This document shows positions 1 to 9,072 of a stretch of 64,000 bases of DNA, one piece after another. The position numbers and the translations under genes are program-made. Below the pieces are notes generated by a model. It ran no database searches. It was given only the letters and a program-made list of their open reading frames with translations, and was not told where the DNA came from. How positions within the stretch are numbered: the stretch's first letter is position 1; each line of letters begins with the position of its first letter. Origin of the DNA: an uncultured Acidobacteriota bacterium (GTDB lineage Bacteria > Acidobacteriota > UBA6911 > CAINFC01); contig CAINFC010000166.1 in NCBI GenBank assembly GCA_903847975.1, forward strand, positions 1 through 64,000, in the 5' to 3' direction.

Positions 1-14
1 ACCCTTTTGGGGTT

Positions 15-240
15 CCTGCCACTTTTTGCGAAGCCATTATGGATGATGAAGGTGCAAAAAGTTGCGAAAGCCCTGGAAGGGCCTCGTAACACAGCCCGGG
101 GTTGGTGCGCTTCGCGCCTACCCCGGGTATAGATGCACGGAGACGACAACCCTGAAAGGGTTGCGCAAAACCCGACAAAACCAGGCGTAAGCGCAGCCCA
201 TACAGGGCTGGTTTTGAAAAAACCGCCTACCCGGGGTAGG
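15..240. repeat. Intergenic palindromic repeat region at the left edge
   Basis: No gene is supported in positions 1-418. The stretch holds nested inverted repeats: ACTTTTTGC at 21-29 pairs with GCAAAAAGT at 54-62; a CCCGGGGT/ACCCCGGG pair lies around 96-127; and AACCCTGAAAGGGTT forms a hairpin near 150. The 17 bases at 88-104 (AACACAGCCCGGGGTTG) recur exactly at 27504-27520 in a similar palindromic setting, so this is a dispersed repeat family. An open frame of about 100 codons across 133-435 is repeat-derived and has no protein-like features. Confidence 0.6.
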
Positions 241-418
241 AGGACCTTCAGCCCGCCCGGCCAAATACGAATCCTTAACGGTCCAAAAGTCCTTCTCCAG
301 AGACGGAAAGGTCTTTTTCTGATGACGCCAGCCCTCTTTATCAAGCCCTTGGCGGGTAGAGAAGCGGGAGGAAAAGCAATAGGGCTTTGCCGGAGAGACG
401 GCACGCGGCGGGCGATGG

Positions 419-3400
419 TCAGAAGAGCAGCTTAAGGCCGAGCTGAACCCGGCGCGCCGCAGCCGCCGAAGAGATCCGGCCGAACGAAGGGGATCCGAAA
501 AAGATGTCCGGGAGATGGAAGTTGGGGTGGTTGGCCAGGTTGAAAACCTCGGCGCGGAACTGCAGGATTTTTCCTTCCCGCAAACGGCTGTCCTTTAACA
601 GGGACAGGCTCAAATCCCGGTAGGCCGGGCCGTCCAGGATGTTGCGGCCCGAGTTGCCGAAACTGCCGTAGGGGGCCGGCGAAAAGGCGCGGGTGTCGAA
701 CCACAGCCCCGGGCCGGGCTGCTCCAGCCGGCCGGAAGAGATCCGGTTGGGCCGGTTGTTGGCGCCGAATCCCAGGCTGGACATGCCGGTATTGCTGTTG
801 TCGAGCTCCGGAAGCAGTGCCACGGTGAAGGGCCGCCCGCTCTGCAGGGTCAGAATGGCATGTACCGACCAGCCCGCGGCCAGCGCCTCCCCGATCCGGC
901 CGGCAGGGCTGAGTCGGTGCCCGCGGCCCATGGGCAGATCGTAGGATGCGCCCCAGGACAACCGGTGGCGGACATCGAAATTGGAACGGCCGTATTCGGC
1001 TCCGGGGCGGGAGCTGTCCTGCGGGAAATTGGAATCGCCGGAGCTCGAAAAAAAGGTGGAACTGGAATCCAGCGATCGGCCGAAGGTGTAGGAAAGCAGG
1101 GAACTCCAGCCGGCGCGGAAGCGCTGCTGAAAGAGGGCCTGCAGGCTGTGAAAGGCGCTAATGCCGCGCGATTCCTCGAAAGTGATGTCCGCAAACTGCG
1201 GCACCGGCCGCGGATTGGGCCGAATCGCGGCGGGTTTGGGCTGATTGATATCCCGTGCCGAAAGTATTTTATTGCCCCGGGAACCGAGGTAGGCCAGCTC
1301 CAGCAGCCTGCCTTCTCCCAGGGGCAGCGAAAGGGTCAGGTTCCAGTGCTGCATGTACGCCGTGCGCAGGTTGCGGTCGAATCCCAGGGCCGATCCCGGG
1401 ATGGCGAAAGGATAGGACGACGGGAAAGGATCCGCCAGAGTCAGCGGCATGCCCGGCAGCGGAAAGTACATGCGGAAATCGTAATAGGGCTTGTTAAAGT
1501 AGAGCCCTTCCCCGGGAGCCAGGGAAGACTGGTCATAATAGATCCCGTAGCCGGCGCGCAGCACCAGGTCGCGGTTCCGGAGCGGTTTCCAGGCCAGCCC
1601 GATCCTCGGGGCCCAGTTGTTCCGGTCCGGCCGGTACCCGGAGCGGGGAACGGCTCCCTGGCCTACCGGCACCAGGGCGGCTGACGTCGGGTCGAAGATG
1701 TTGGCCCGGTCGTAGCGGTCCACCGGCGGGCGGTTGTATTCGTAGCGCACGCCGAAAAGCAGCGTCCAGTGGGGCCGCCAGCGGTAGCTGTCCTGCAGAA
1801 AGAAGTTCAGGCTCCGGGTGCGCAGGTACTGCGGGTTGTCCAGGCGGGCGCCCCCGGAATAGGTGATAGCGCCGAGCAGCAGGTCGGCCAGCCCGTTGCC
1901 GGTGACCTGGCCGTAGTCGGAGAAAGCCAGCATGCCCCGGGACTGAATATCCCGAAAGGCGTTCTGCTGCAGGGACCGGAAGTCGAACCCGTATCGGACC
2001 AGGTGCCGGCCCGCGGTGTGGGTGGCCAGGTCGGAGACCTGAAACACGTTGATGGTGCTGTGCTGCGGATTGTTGTATTCGTCCCCCAGCGGGCTGTAAC
2101 CGGAAACGGTGATGAAGCTCAGGCCGTAATCCCGCGGCTGGGAGGAGAGCTCCGGCAGGCCGACCGAGCGGTTCAGGCTTCCGCTGCGCGTCTCCTGCCG
2201 GGAGCCGAACGCGATCCGGGTGTAGGAGAGCCGGAGCTGCTGCATCCAGCCCGCGGAAAAGATGCGGTCTTCGCCGAGCATCAGGTTCTGGGCCCTTCGG
2301 GCCACTTCGACTCCGTAGCCCGGGACCCGGGCGAATCCCGGGCCGGAGAACGGCTCGTACAGGGAGCGGTCCGAAAAGCTGTAGCGGCCGATCAGGCTGG
2401 AACGGGCGGAAACAGTGTGATCGATCCGTGCATCGAAGCGGTCCTCGCGATCCCGCAAGGCCGGGGAGGAAACAAAGTTCTGACCGGCGACCGCCCGGTT
2501 CGGCAGCGGATACAGGGCCGCAATGGCCTTGCCGGTCGGGCTGATCCAGGCCGCAGGGACGATCCCGTTGTCGAAAGGTTTCTGCGTATACGGATTGATC
2601 GGGCTGGAAAAGATGCTCTGCGAAAAGTTGCCGGTACGCTCCTCGGCCGTGGGGACATTGGTGAGCCGGGTAATCCCCTCGCGCAGCCGGCGCCCTTCGT
2701 AGTCGGTGAAGAAGAAGGTCCGGTTTTTGCGCAGCGGTCCGCCCAGCGAAAATCCGTACTGGTTCCGCTGGTAGCGGGGATTGGGATCATCCGGCCGGAC
2801 AAAGTAATTCCGCGCGTCCAGGGCGGCGTTGCGGAAGAACTCGTAAGCCGTTCCGTGAAAGGCGTTGCTGCCCGATTTCAGAGCCACGTGGATCTGTGCT
2901 CCGCCGCTCCGGCCGAAGGTGGCGTCGGCCGTTCCGGTGAGAACCTCGAATTCCCGGATGGCATCCGCCGGCGGATGAACGGCGTAGCTGTTCAGCTTCG
3001 GATCGTTGTTGAAAACCCCGTCCAGGATGAAATTGTTGGAATCCTCGCGGGCTCCGTTGGCGTTGACCGTAAAATCTCCGCGAACCGATCCCGGAGAACC
3101 CTGGGCGGCCGGGGCGGTCCCGGGCAGCAACAGGGTGAGCTGCAGGAAGTCGCGGCCATCCAGGGGAAAGTTCATCATCGGCCGGTTTTCAACGACCGCC
3201 CCGGAGCTGGCGGTGTCCAGCCGGGCGGGTACCGGTTCGGCCTCCACGACCACTTCTTCCGCCGGCCCCCCTCTTTCCAGCAGGATTTTCAGACGCTGGC
3301 TCTGTCCGACCTGCAGGGCGATTCCTTTCCGGGAATATTTCCGGAATCCGGCCCCTTCGGCTTCCAGGCGATAGATTCCCGGGGCGAGCGCCGGAATGGC

Positions 3401-3604
3401 GAACTCGCCGCGCGCATCGCTTTCCGCCCGCCGTATTTCCCCGGTTTCCTCGCTGGTCAGCAGGATGCGGATTCCGGCGGTGGGGATGGATGCCTTTTCC
3501 AGGGCCTGGCCGATGAGCGTGGCATCCGGAGTCTGGCCGAAGCCTTCGTGCCGCGGATACAATCCAAGTAACAAAAACAGGACGACAAACGGGCGTATTT
3601 TCAT
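419..3604 (-). CDS. TonB-dependent receptor with carboxypeptidase-regulatory-like plug extension
   Basis: Outer-membrane receptor of about 1061 residues, probably for import of a carbohydrate or other large ligand, energised by TonB. It has a signal peptide (MKIRPFVVLFLLLGLYP, cut near FGQ). A carboxypeptidase-regulatory-like domain at about residues 30-110 includes SDARGEFAIPALAPGIYRLE. A plug region (LDGRDFLQLTLLLPG; NGAREDSNNFILDG; then a FGRSGGAQI block) is followed by a long beta-barrel rich in aromatic and Asn-containing strands and ending in Phe (LGLKLLF), typical of outer-membrane insertion. No clear TonB box is visible near the N-terminus, which is common in this long family. It is transcribed away from the RraA-like gene; no SusD-like partner is present. 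Substrate is unknown. The family call is firm. Confidence 0.93.
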   Translation of the reverse strand: MKIRPFVVLFLLLGLYPRHEGFGQTPDATLIGQALEKASIPTAGIRILLTSEETGEIRRAESDARGEFAIPALAPGIYRLEAEGAGFRKYSRKGIALQVGQSQRLKILLERGGPAEEVVVEAEPVPARLDTASSGAVVENRPMMNFPLDGRDFLQLTLLLPGTAPAAQGSPGSVRGDFTVNANGAREDSNNFILDGVFNNDPKLNSYAVHPPADAIREFEVLTGTADATFGRSGGAQIHVALKSGSNAFHGTAYEFFRNAALDARNYFVRPDDPNPRYQRNQYGFSLGGPLRKNRTFFFTDYEGRRLREGITRLTNVPTAEERTGNFSQSIFSSPINPYTQKPFDNGIVPAAWISPTGKAIAALYPLPNRAVAGQNFVSSPALRDREDRFDARIDHTVSARSSLIGRYSFSDRSLYEPFSGPGFARVPGYGVEVARRAQNLMLGEDRIFSAGWMQQLRLSYTRIAFGSRQETRSGSLNRSVGLPELSSQPRDYGLSFITVSGYSPLGDEYNNPQHSTINVFQVSDLATHTAGRHLVRYGFDFRSLQQNAFRDIQSRGMLAFSDYGQVTGNGLADLLLGAITYSGGARLDNPQYLRTRSLNFFLQDSYRWRPHWTLLFGVRYEYNRPPVDRYDRANIFDPTSAALVPVGQGAVPRSGYRPDRNNWAPRIGLAWKPLRNRDLVLRAGYGIYYDQSSLAPGEGLYFNKPYYDFRMYFPLPGMPLTLADPFPSSYPFAIPGSALGFDRNLRTAYMQHWNLTLSLPLGEGRLLELAYLGSRGNKILSARDINQPKPAAIRPNPRPVPQFADITFEESRGISAFHSLQALFQQRFRAGWSSLLSYTFGRSLDSSSTFFSSSGDSNFPQDSSRPGAEYGRSNFDVRHRLSWGASYDLPMGRGHRLSPAGRIGEALAAGWSVHAILTLQSGRPFTVALLPELDNSNTGMSSLGFGANNRPNRISSGRLEQPGPGLWFDTRAFSPAPYGSFGNSGRNILDGPAYRDLSLSLLKDSRLREGKILQFRAEVFNLANHPNFHLPDIFFGSPSFGRISSAAAARRVQLGLKLLF

Positions 3605-3618
3605 AACGTCGACGGTTT

Positions 3619-3645
3619 TTTATATAGAGATTAGCTTTGTGTTAA
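3619..3645 (-). promoter_or_regulatory. Possible promoter for the TonB receptor gene
   Basis: On the minus strand TTAACA (3645-3640) is followed, after 15 bases, by TATAAA (3624-3619) inside an AT-rich patch just upstream of the start codon at 3604. The spacer is shorter than the optimal 17 and the untranslated leader would be very short, so this is a tentative call. Confidence 0.3.
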
Positions 3646-3734
3646 GTCGGATTCAGCTTTTTCAAGCCGGTAATTATGACATATCATATCCTGTTTGTCA
3701 TTATCCCGGCCGGGAGGGCAGGTCCCCGGGTTGA

Positions 3735-3822
3735 TTCCTTCCTTCCCGGCCTTCCGGTCTTCCTGTGAAAGCAAAGAGCTCACAGGAAGAATCAGAAAGG
3801 AAGGGAAGGAAAGCGAAGGGAG
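3735..3822. repeat. Pyrimidine/purine hairpin repeat (TTCCTGTG / CACAGGAAG family), copy 1
   Basis: A long imperfect inverted repeat: a pyrimidine-rich arm ending CTTCCTGTGA and a purine-rich arm starting TCACAGGAAG, with a loop of about 11 bases. It lies in the gap 3605-3884 between two minus-strand genes. Related hairpins occur at 8948-9035 and 61150-61233, with a half copy at 46150-46182. The run of T needed for a canonical terminator is absent. It may act as a transcript-end or mobile palindromic element (inference). Confidence 0.6.
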
Positions 3823-3884
3823 ACTTGCTGCGAAGGGAAGGGCTCCTGTCTTTTGCTTCCATCCCGTCCTTCCGCGAATCGTCC

Positions 3885-4748
3885 TCAGAGCAGGTCCTTG
3901 AAATACTCGGCAGCGGATTCCCAGTCGACGGTTTCATCGGGCTTGCGCCCCAGGCGGTCGTAAAGCCGGCGCCGGGTTTTCTTGTCGTCGATGGCGATGC
4001 GGGCGGCGATGGCCAGAACTTCTTCGGCCACCTCGATCGGGATGACGATGCAGCCGTCCCAGTCGCAGCCGACGATATCTCCCGGCCGCACCATCGCTCC
4101 CCCGATGCCGACCGGGGTGTTGACTTCCATCAGTTCCACCCTTCCGGGAATGATGGTGCGCCCGATTCCGCAGCAGGCCACGTTGCACTTCTGCATGATC
4201 ACCTCGTCGGTGTCCCTACAGTACCCCTCGGTCACAATGCCGGCCACTCCGCGGCTCATCATGTCGAGGCTGTTGTTCGATCCCCAATAGCCGCACTCTT
4301 TGGCCCCGCCGGTCGACATGGCGATCACGCATCCGGGCTTCAGGTGCGGGTTGAGCTCGGCGTGCCAGCCGCCCATCCGGCTCCAGATGGAGTGCTGCTT
4401 CAGGGCATCGGCCACCGATACGGGCGGCATGCGCCGGTTGGTGGGGATGACCCGCATGGTAACGGCCGGTCCGAAAAAGCGCATCCCCATCCAGAGCGGG
4501 CGTATGGCGGGATCCATGAGGGTCAGGTCGGCGCGGCCCACGGCATCCAGGCCGTCGGTCACGTCGGTCACCCGCAGGAACCGGTTGAAGCGCTTGGCGA
4601 TTTCGTAAGGGTCCTTCCGGGATCCGGCGGCGGGAGCGGCCGGAGGCGCTGGTTGACGGAGGGGCGCCGCGGCCCCGGATGCGAGGGTGGAAGTCTTAAG
4701 AAAATCGCGGCGCGTCGACGAATCGTTCCAAAGGTTTTTTTCTGTCAT
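3885..4748 (-). CDS. RraA-family aldolase/demethylmenaquinone-methyltransferase-like protein with Tat signal
   Basis: Protein of 287 residues. The N-terminus has a twin-arginine motif (STRRDFLKTSTLASGAAAP), so export to the periplasm is predicted; most RraA relatives are cytoplasmic. The rest matches the RraA/HMG aldolase fold: a GYWGSNNSLDMMSRGVAGIV block, then EGYCRDTDEV, where the R-D pair contributes to metal and substrate binding in this family, and the C-terminal VRPGDIVGCDWDGCIVIP motif. Family members include 4-hydroxy-4-methyl-2-oxoglutarate aldolases and the RNase E regulator RraA; which activity applies cannot be told. A GAGG ribosome site lies 9 bases before the ATG. It sits 29 bases downstream of the GH38-like gene on the same strand and is probably co-transcribed with it. 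Confidence 0.85.
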   Translation of the reverse strand: MTEKNLWNDSSTRRDFLKTSTLASGAAAPLRQPAPPAAPAAGSRKDPYEIAKRFNRFLRVTDVTDGLDAVGRADLTLMDPAIRPLWMGMRFFGPAVTMRVIPTNRRMPPVSVADALKQHSIWSRMGGWHAELNPHLKPGCVIAMSTGGAKECGYWGSNNSLDMMSRGVAGIVTEGYCRDTDEVIMQKCNVACCGIGRTIIPGRVELMEVNTPVGIGGAMVRPGDIVGCDWDGCIVIPIEVAEEVLAIAARIAIDDKKTRRRLYDRLGRKPDETVDWESAAEYFKDLL

Positions 4749-4777
4749 GGTGGATGTCCTCGTTTAGACTCGTAAAG

Positions 4778-7501
4778 TTAATTTCCGGCCGGCGGGTGAC
4801 CCTTCACCTCCGGCAGATAACGATGCAGCGCTTCCCGCTTTTTTTCGGGCACCAGCGGATCCCATTCGGTAAGAGGCCGTATTTCCGCCACCGGCTCCGC
4901 GGTCGGGAAGCGAAGAGTGACGATCTGCTGGGGGCGGACCGGAAAGCGGTAGCCGGGGCCTCCGCCGAGATCCTGCCTGCTGCCGCCGACCAGGTCCGTG
5001 CGGGCCGCCCCGCGATGCGGTAGCATCAGTCTGACCCAGCCTTCGCCGGCCACTCCAAGGCACTCCGCCAGCCGGACCTCGATCTCCCCGGCCTCCCGGC
5101 GCATGGCCTCCACGATCAGGTTGCCTCCCGTTTCCAGAAAGGAGACGGGCCTCCGCACCGCGCCGCCCGGCAGTGCAATCGGGGGCTGGTTGAACTCCCA
5201 GGCCAGCTGCGGGATTCGGGCCTGGCGGAAATCTCCGGCATGCGCCGTCAGCGCATAGCGCAGCAGGTGGCGTCCTACGCCGCTCAGCCAGGAATTGGGA
5301 TATCCCCGGTATTTTTCGGCCGTGTTGAGCAGGTAAATCACCGGTGTGCTGCCGTTGATTTCCCGGCCGCTCAGACCCCGGTCGAAAAGGGCCAGGCCGG
5401 CCTCTTTCATCTGGTAGTGCGACCAGCGCACCGCCGGGGTGATGCCCTGCATGAATCCGGCCGGCCGCCCGCTGCCGGCGCCCGTGGGGAACTCCGCCGA
5501 TCCTGCGGCGGTCACCCCCGTCTCGTCGGCCGGCCAGGCGGAATGGGAAAATCCGTAGGGAATGCCGCGCCGGACCTCGAGAACCGGGCCGGCCAGGGGG
5601 AACTCGGCGACCACCACCGTCGGATCGGGAATGTCGTTCAGTTCGGTCAGGAAATCGATGCGGGGGTAGTCCCGGTAAAAAACCATGGTGCGGATGCTGG
5701 GATGCCCGGAAAAGAAGGGTGTTTCCACGCGGACGGTGACGGCCAGGGGCCCGGTGCGCACCTCGATCCGGGATGCCGGGCGGTCGGTGTCGGCGATCCG
5801 CTTCCGGTCGGGCCGGTCGGCCATATGATCGGCCGGATTGGCGATATCCGTCCTGGGCTTTTCCGCCACCAGGACGTTGGCCGGTCCGGCCAGCAGCTCC
5901 GTGCCGGAGGGCTTGAGCTTCAGGCTCCGCAGCGATCCGGTCTCCCGGTCGATGGCGGCCAGGAAGTGCCGGGTTTCCAGCACGGCGGGTAGCGGTACCG
6001 TTTCCGGGTCGGGCCGCCCGGGTGCCGGGGCCGGCGCGGGACCCAGCCCGACGGAAGGCAGGTCGAGGCGGCAAATCCATTCTCCCGCGGCGGGTACCGC
6101 CTGGCAGTTCGTGCCGGCCGGCACTGCGGTCATAAAGGGATCCTGCCTGGGCCAGTTCAGCGGGTTGAAGGCAAGCATTTCGCGGCCCGGCCCGGCAATG
6201 GATCGGGCCGCACCGGCCAGGGTGCTTCCGGCTATCTTTTCCACGGTTTCGAACCGGTCGCGGACGTCCCAGCTCTTCTCGTGCTCGAAGACCATTCCGC
6301 CCGCGGCTCCCCAAAGGGTGTTCCGGTCCATGTTGAGCAGCATCAGCAGCCATGCATGGTAGAGATCCTGGACCGGGTAAAGGTAAGGAGAGCCTTTGGA
6401 CCGGGTGGGCGGCAAACTGGCGGCGGCGGCCAGCATTTCCGCGGCCTGCAGGAGCTGTTCGTCGCGCCGGTACCATTCCTTGACCCGCGGATTCTGGATC
6501 CAGAAGGCCTTGTAGGTGAAGGCGGTCCCCGCCGAAAGGGTCGGCAGGGCAACTTTCCCGGAGCGGATCTCCGGCCAGACGGCGTCCAGGTATCGGCCCG
6601 GCGTGGTGAACCGTACGTCATAGAGCGGGGCGAATTTGCGGAACTGCTCCAGGAACTCGCCTGGATAAGACGGGCAGCGCGGGGCCAGGTTGTAGTCCCC
6701 GCTGCCGCCCAGGATCAGCACCGGCAGCCGTTCAGGGGTGCGTCGCGGCGGGCTGCGCAGATCGGTGGCATCGGGCCGCTTCCGGTCTTCCTCGGCGGGC
6801 AGCGGCCGGATGCGTGCCCGGATGTCGTCCCGCAGCTCGCCGAGCTCCGCCTCACCCAGGGGCTTGCGGGCGCCGAACATGGTTCTCCATTCCAGGTAGT
6901 GCCCGGGGCTCAGGGCCAGGGTTCGGGTTCCGTCCGGCGACACCAGCCAGTGCAGGGTGCTGCCGGTCGGATTGGCCCGGCAGTAGGCCAGCGCCTCGAG
7001 CCCGAGCCCGGCGACGATCTGGGCCATCTGTTCGTGCAGCCCGGTGATGTCGATCATCCAGCTCAGGCGCGGGCGGAAGCCCATGACCTGCTGCTGCCAG
7101 CGCAGCCCCTCCACTCCCATTTTGACCAGCGCCTCGCCCCCGGAAAGATTAACGGTCGGTTCCAGGAAAAAGGCGTTCACCAGCTCCACCCGTCCTTCGC
7201 CAAGGCGCTGCTTGAGCTCCCCGAACCGCTCCGGGGCGAAATTCCGCATGGCGATGAGGTTGTTGCATTCGGAGAGGGCAAAGGAATAATGAGGATCCTG
7301 GCGAACCCGGTCCAGGTGGTCGAAATAGGAATTGGCGCAGTAGTTGCGCTCGGTCGACCAGTCGGTCAGCCATCCGCAGCTGGCCGGATGGAAGTTGGGT
7401 ATCACGAAAACCGCGCGGCGATCCTCCGCCGGTTGCGCGGCGACGCAGCGGAAAAGACCGATCCAAAAAAGAAGGAACCCTCCGGCAGCGGTGCGGTTCA
7501 T
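4778..7501 (-). CDS. Secreted glycoside hydrolase family 38-like protein
   Basis: 907-residue exported protein (signal peptide MNRTAAGGFLLFWIGLFRCVAAQ). Residues about 30-330 resemble the GH38 N-terminal (alpha-mannosidase-type) catalytic domain. WMIDITGLHEQM contains the Asp that would align with the GH38 nucleophile, and VELVNAFFLEPTVNLSGGE matches the conserved second strand region. The C-terminal half is the beta-rich GH38C-like part (VETPFFSGHPSIRTMVFYRDY). The usual metal motif HxDxGW is replaced by FHPASCGWL, so the metal site is altered. AGGAGG lies 10-15 bases before the ATG. The gene is divergent from the propeller cluster at 7665 and upstream of the RraA-like gene. An alpha-mannosidase or related glycosidase role is inferred from fold only. 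Confidence 0.8.
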   Translation of the reverse strand: MNRTAAGGFLLFWIGLFRCVAAQPAEDRRAVFVIPNFHPASCGWLTDWSTERNYCANSYFDHLDRVRQDPHYSFALSECNNLIAMRNFAPERFGELKQRLGEGRVELVNAFFLEPTVNLSGGEALVKMGVEGLRWQQQVMGFRPRLSWMIDITGLHEQMAQIVAGLGLEALAYCRANPTGSTLHWLVSPDGTRTLALSPGHYLEWRTMFGARKPLGEAELGELRDDIRARIRPLPAEEDRKRPDATDLRSPPRRTPERLPVLILGGSGDYNLAPRCPSYPGEFLEQFRKFAPLYDVRFTTPGRYLDAVWPEIRSGKVALPTLSAGTAFTYKAFWIQNPRVKEWYRRDEQLLQAAEMLAAAASLPPTRSKGSPYLYPVQDLYHAWLLMLLNMDRNTLWGAAGGMVFEHEKSWDVRDRFETVEKIAGSTLAGAARSIAGPGREMLAFNPLNWPRQDPFMTAVPAGTNCQAVPAAGEWICRLDLPSVGLGPAPAPAPGRPDPETVPLPAVLETRHFLAAIDRETGSLRSLKLKPSGTELLAGPANVLVAEKPRTDIANPADHMADRPDRKRIADTDRPASRIEVRTGPLAVTVRVETPFFSGHPSIRTMVFYRDYPRIDFLTELNDIPDPTVVVAEFPLAGPVLEVRRGIPYGFSHSAWPADETGVTAAGSAEFPTGAGSGRPAGFMQGITPAVRWSHYQMKEAGLALFDRGLSGREINGSTPVIYLLNTAEKYRGYPNSWLSGVGRHLLRYALTAHAGDFRQARIPQLAWEFNQPPIALPGGAVRRPVSFLETGGNLIVEAMRREAGEIEVRLAECLGVAGEGWVRLMLPHRGAARTDLVGGSRQDLGGGPGYRFPVRPQQIVTLRFPTAEPVAEIRPLTEWDPLVPEKKREALHRYLPEVKGHPPAGN

Positions 7502-7589
7502 ATCCCATTCCCCTCCTGTTGTAATCGTTTGAAGTTTAATTTTAGGTCAAAGCCGGAAAGTTTGCCCGGGATGTGGAGGGAAAAAATCC

Positions 7590-7619
7590 TTGATTCCGCG
7601 GATGGGCATTCTGTAAGAT
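7590..7619 (+). promoter_or_regulatory. Probable promoter of the beta-propeller/electron-transfer cluster
   Basis: TTGATT (7590-7595), an 18-base spacer, then TAAGAT (7614-7619), about 46 bases before the first propeller gene in the divergent gap 7502-7664. Moderate sigma-70-like match; no operator is apparent. Confidence 0.45.
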
Positions 7620-7664
7620 TGTGAAAAGAAGCAGAAAAAGTCAAACTGGAAATAGGAAGGGATC

Positions 7665-8894
7665 ATGAGGTTGACCATGAAGAAACGGTTCTATTTGTGC
7701 CTGGCGGCGGCAGTCTGTTTTGGGAGTACGGTTTTTTCCCAGGTGGATTCCCAATGGCGGGGGCCTGCCCGGGACGGCGTTTACCCGGGAGAAAAACTAA
7801 TCCGGCAGTGGCCGGCATCCGGTCCGAAGCTGCTCTGGTCGGCCGAGGGCCTGGGAGAAGGCTTTTCCTCACCGGCGGTTACGGAGCAGAATGTGTATGT
7901 TACGGGCCTGGTTCAGGGTACGGGTACGCTTTTTGCCCTGGATCATACCGGCAAGATTAGCTGGAAAGTGCCCTACGGGCCGGACTGGAGCGGCAGCAAT
8001 GCCGGCTCCCGCACCACGCCGACCGTCGCCGGGAAGCAGATCTACGTCGTCAGCGCCATGGGCCTGCTCACCTGCTTCGGCCCCGGCGGGGAAAAAATCT
8101 GGTCCGTCGATCTTATGAAGGAGTTCAAGGCCCGCAACATCGAGTGGGGCATCACGGAATCCCTGCTGGTGGATGGAGACCGGGTCATCTGCACGCCGGG
8201 AGGGCCGGAGGTGATGATGGCCGCCCTGGATCGCCACACCGGAAAAACGGTTTGGAAAACGAAGGGCAACGGCGAGATTTCCGCCTACTGCTCTCCGGTC
8301 ATCGTGAAGCACGGTACGCGAAGGCTGCTGCTTTCCATGACGGCCAAATCGGTGGTGGGTCTGGATGCCGACAGCGGCGAGTATCTCTGGAGCGCCCCGC
8401 ACATCACCGATTACGATGTCAACCCGAACACGCCCCTGTATTCCAACGGATGGGTTTACACCGTGAGCGGCTACGGCACCGGCGGCCAGATGTTCCAGAT
8501 CAGCCCCGACGGCAGGAGTGTCAAGCAGGTCTGGACCGACAAAAACCTGGACAGCCAGATGGGTGCGGCGATTCTGCTGGACGGCTACCTTTACGGCTCG
8601 GGCCATAACCGGCGCGGCTGGCACTGCCTGGACTGGAAGACCGGCAAGCTGCAGTTCAGCTCCAGCGAGGTGGGCGGCAAGGGGAATATCATCTTTTCGG
8701 ACGGCATGCTCTACGCTTACGGGGAGAACGGCATGGTGGCGCTCATTCAGCCCAACCCGGCGAAATTCACCGTGGTCGGCTCCTTCCGCATTACCCGGGG
8801 ATCCGGGCCCCACTGGGCCCACCCGGTCATCCGCAGCGGTCGCCTCTATGTGCGCCATGGGGAGGTCCTGCAGGTTTACGACCTTTCCAGGTAA
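7665..8894 (+). CDS. Secreted PQQ-like beta-propeller protein
   Basis: 409 residues with a signal peptide (MKKRFYLCLAAAVCFGSTVFS). The mature part consists of repeated four-stranded blades of the PQQ/BamB-like type, with motifs such as ALDHTGKISWKV, ALDRHTGKTVWKT and LDADSGEYLWSA, preceded by the QWRGPARDGVYPG opening seen in this group. No heme or PQQ-dehydrogenase catalytic residues are identifiable, so it is more likely a scaffold, ligand-binding or assembly protein than a quinoprotein dehydrogenase. An in-frame ATG at 7677 is an alternative start. It heads the co-directional cluster but is separated from the next gene by a repeat hairpin, so it may form its own transcript. Confidence 0.82.
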   Translation: MRLTMKKRFYLCLAAAVCFGSTVFSQVDSQWRGPARDGVYPGEKLIRQWPASGPKLLWSAEGLGEGFSSPAVTEQNVYVTGLVQGTGTLFALDHTGKISWKVPYGPDWSGSNAGSRTTPTVAGKQIYVVSAMGLLTCFGPGGEKIWSVDLMKEFKARNIEWGITESLLVDGDRVICTPGGPEVMMAALDRHTGKTVWKTKGNGEISAYCSPVIVKHGTRRLLLSMTAKSVVGLDADSGEYLWSAPHITDYDVNPNTPLYSNGWVYTVSGYGTGGQMFQISPDGRSVKQVWTDKNLDSQMGAAILLDGYLYGSGHNRRGWHCLDWKTGKLQFSSSEVGGKGNIIFSDGMLYAYGENGMVALIQPNPAKFTVVGSFRITRGSGPHWAHPVIRSGRLYVRHGEVLQVYDLSR

Positions 8895-8947
8895 TTCATG
8901 AAAGATTTCACCGCCAAAGGCGTCTCCCCGCAAGGGCAGGCCAACGG

Positions 8948-9035
8948 CTTCTTCTCTCTTCCTGAACTTCGTTTCTTCCTGTGAAGAGAAAGCACACAGG
9001 AAGATCCGGAAGGTCGGGAAGAAAAACGAAAGGAA
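8948..9035. repeat. Pyrimidine/purine hairpin repeat, copy 2
   Basis: The arm TTCTTCCTGTG pairs with CACAGGAAG, and flanking pyrimidine and purine tracts (TCTCTTCCTGAAC and GGTCGGGAAG) extend the imperfect stem. Same family as 3735-3822 and 61150-61233. It lies between two propeller genes and could attenuate or terminate transcription from the first (inference). Confidence 0.6.
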
Positions 9036-9072
9036 TGTCGCGGTGAGATTTTTTCATTTTCGCGGGACCGTC

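Noticed and set aside
133-435. 100-codon plus-strand open frame
   Set aside because: Encoded by palindromic repeats, no ribosome site, runs into the end of the TonB receptor gene.
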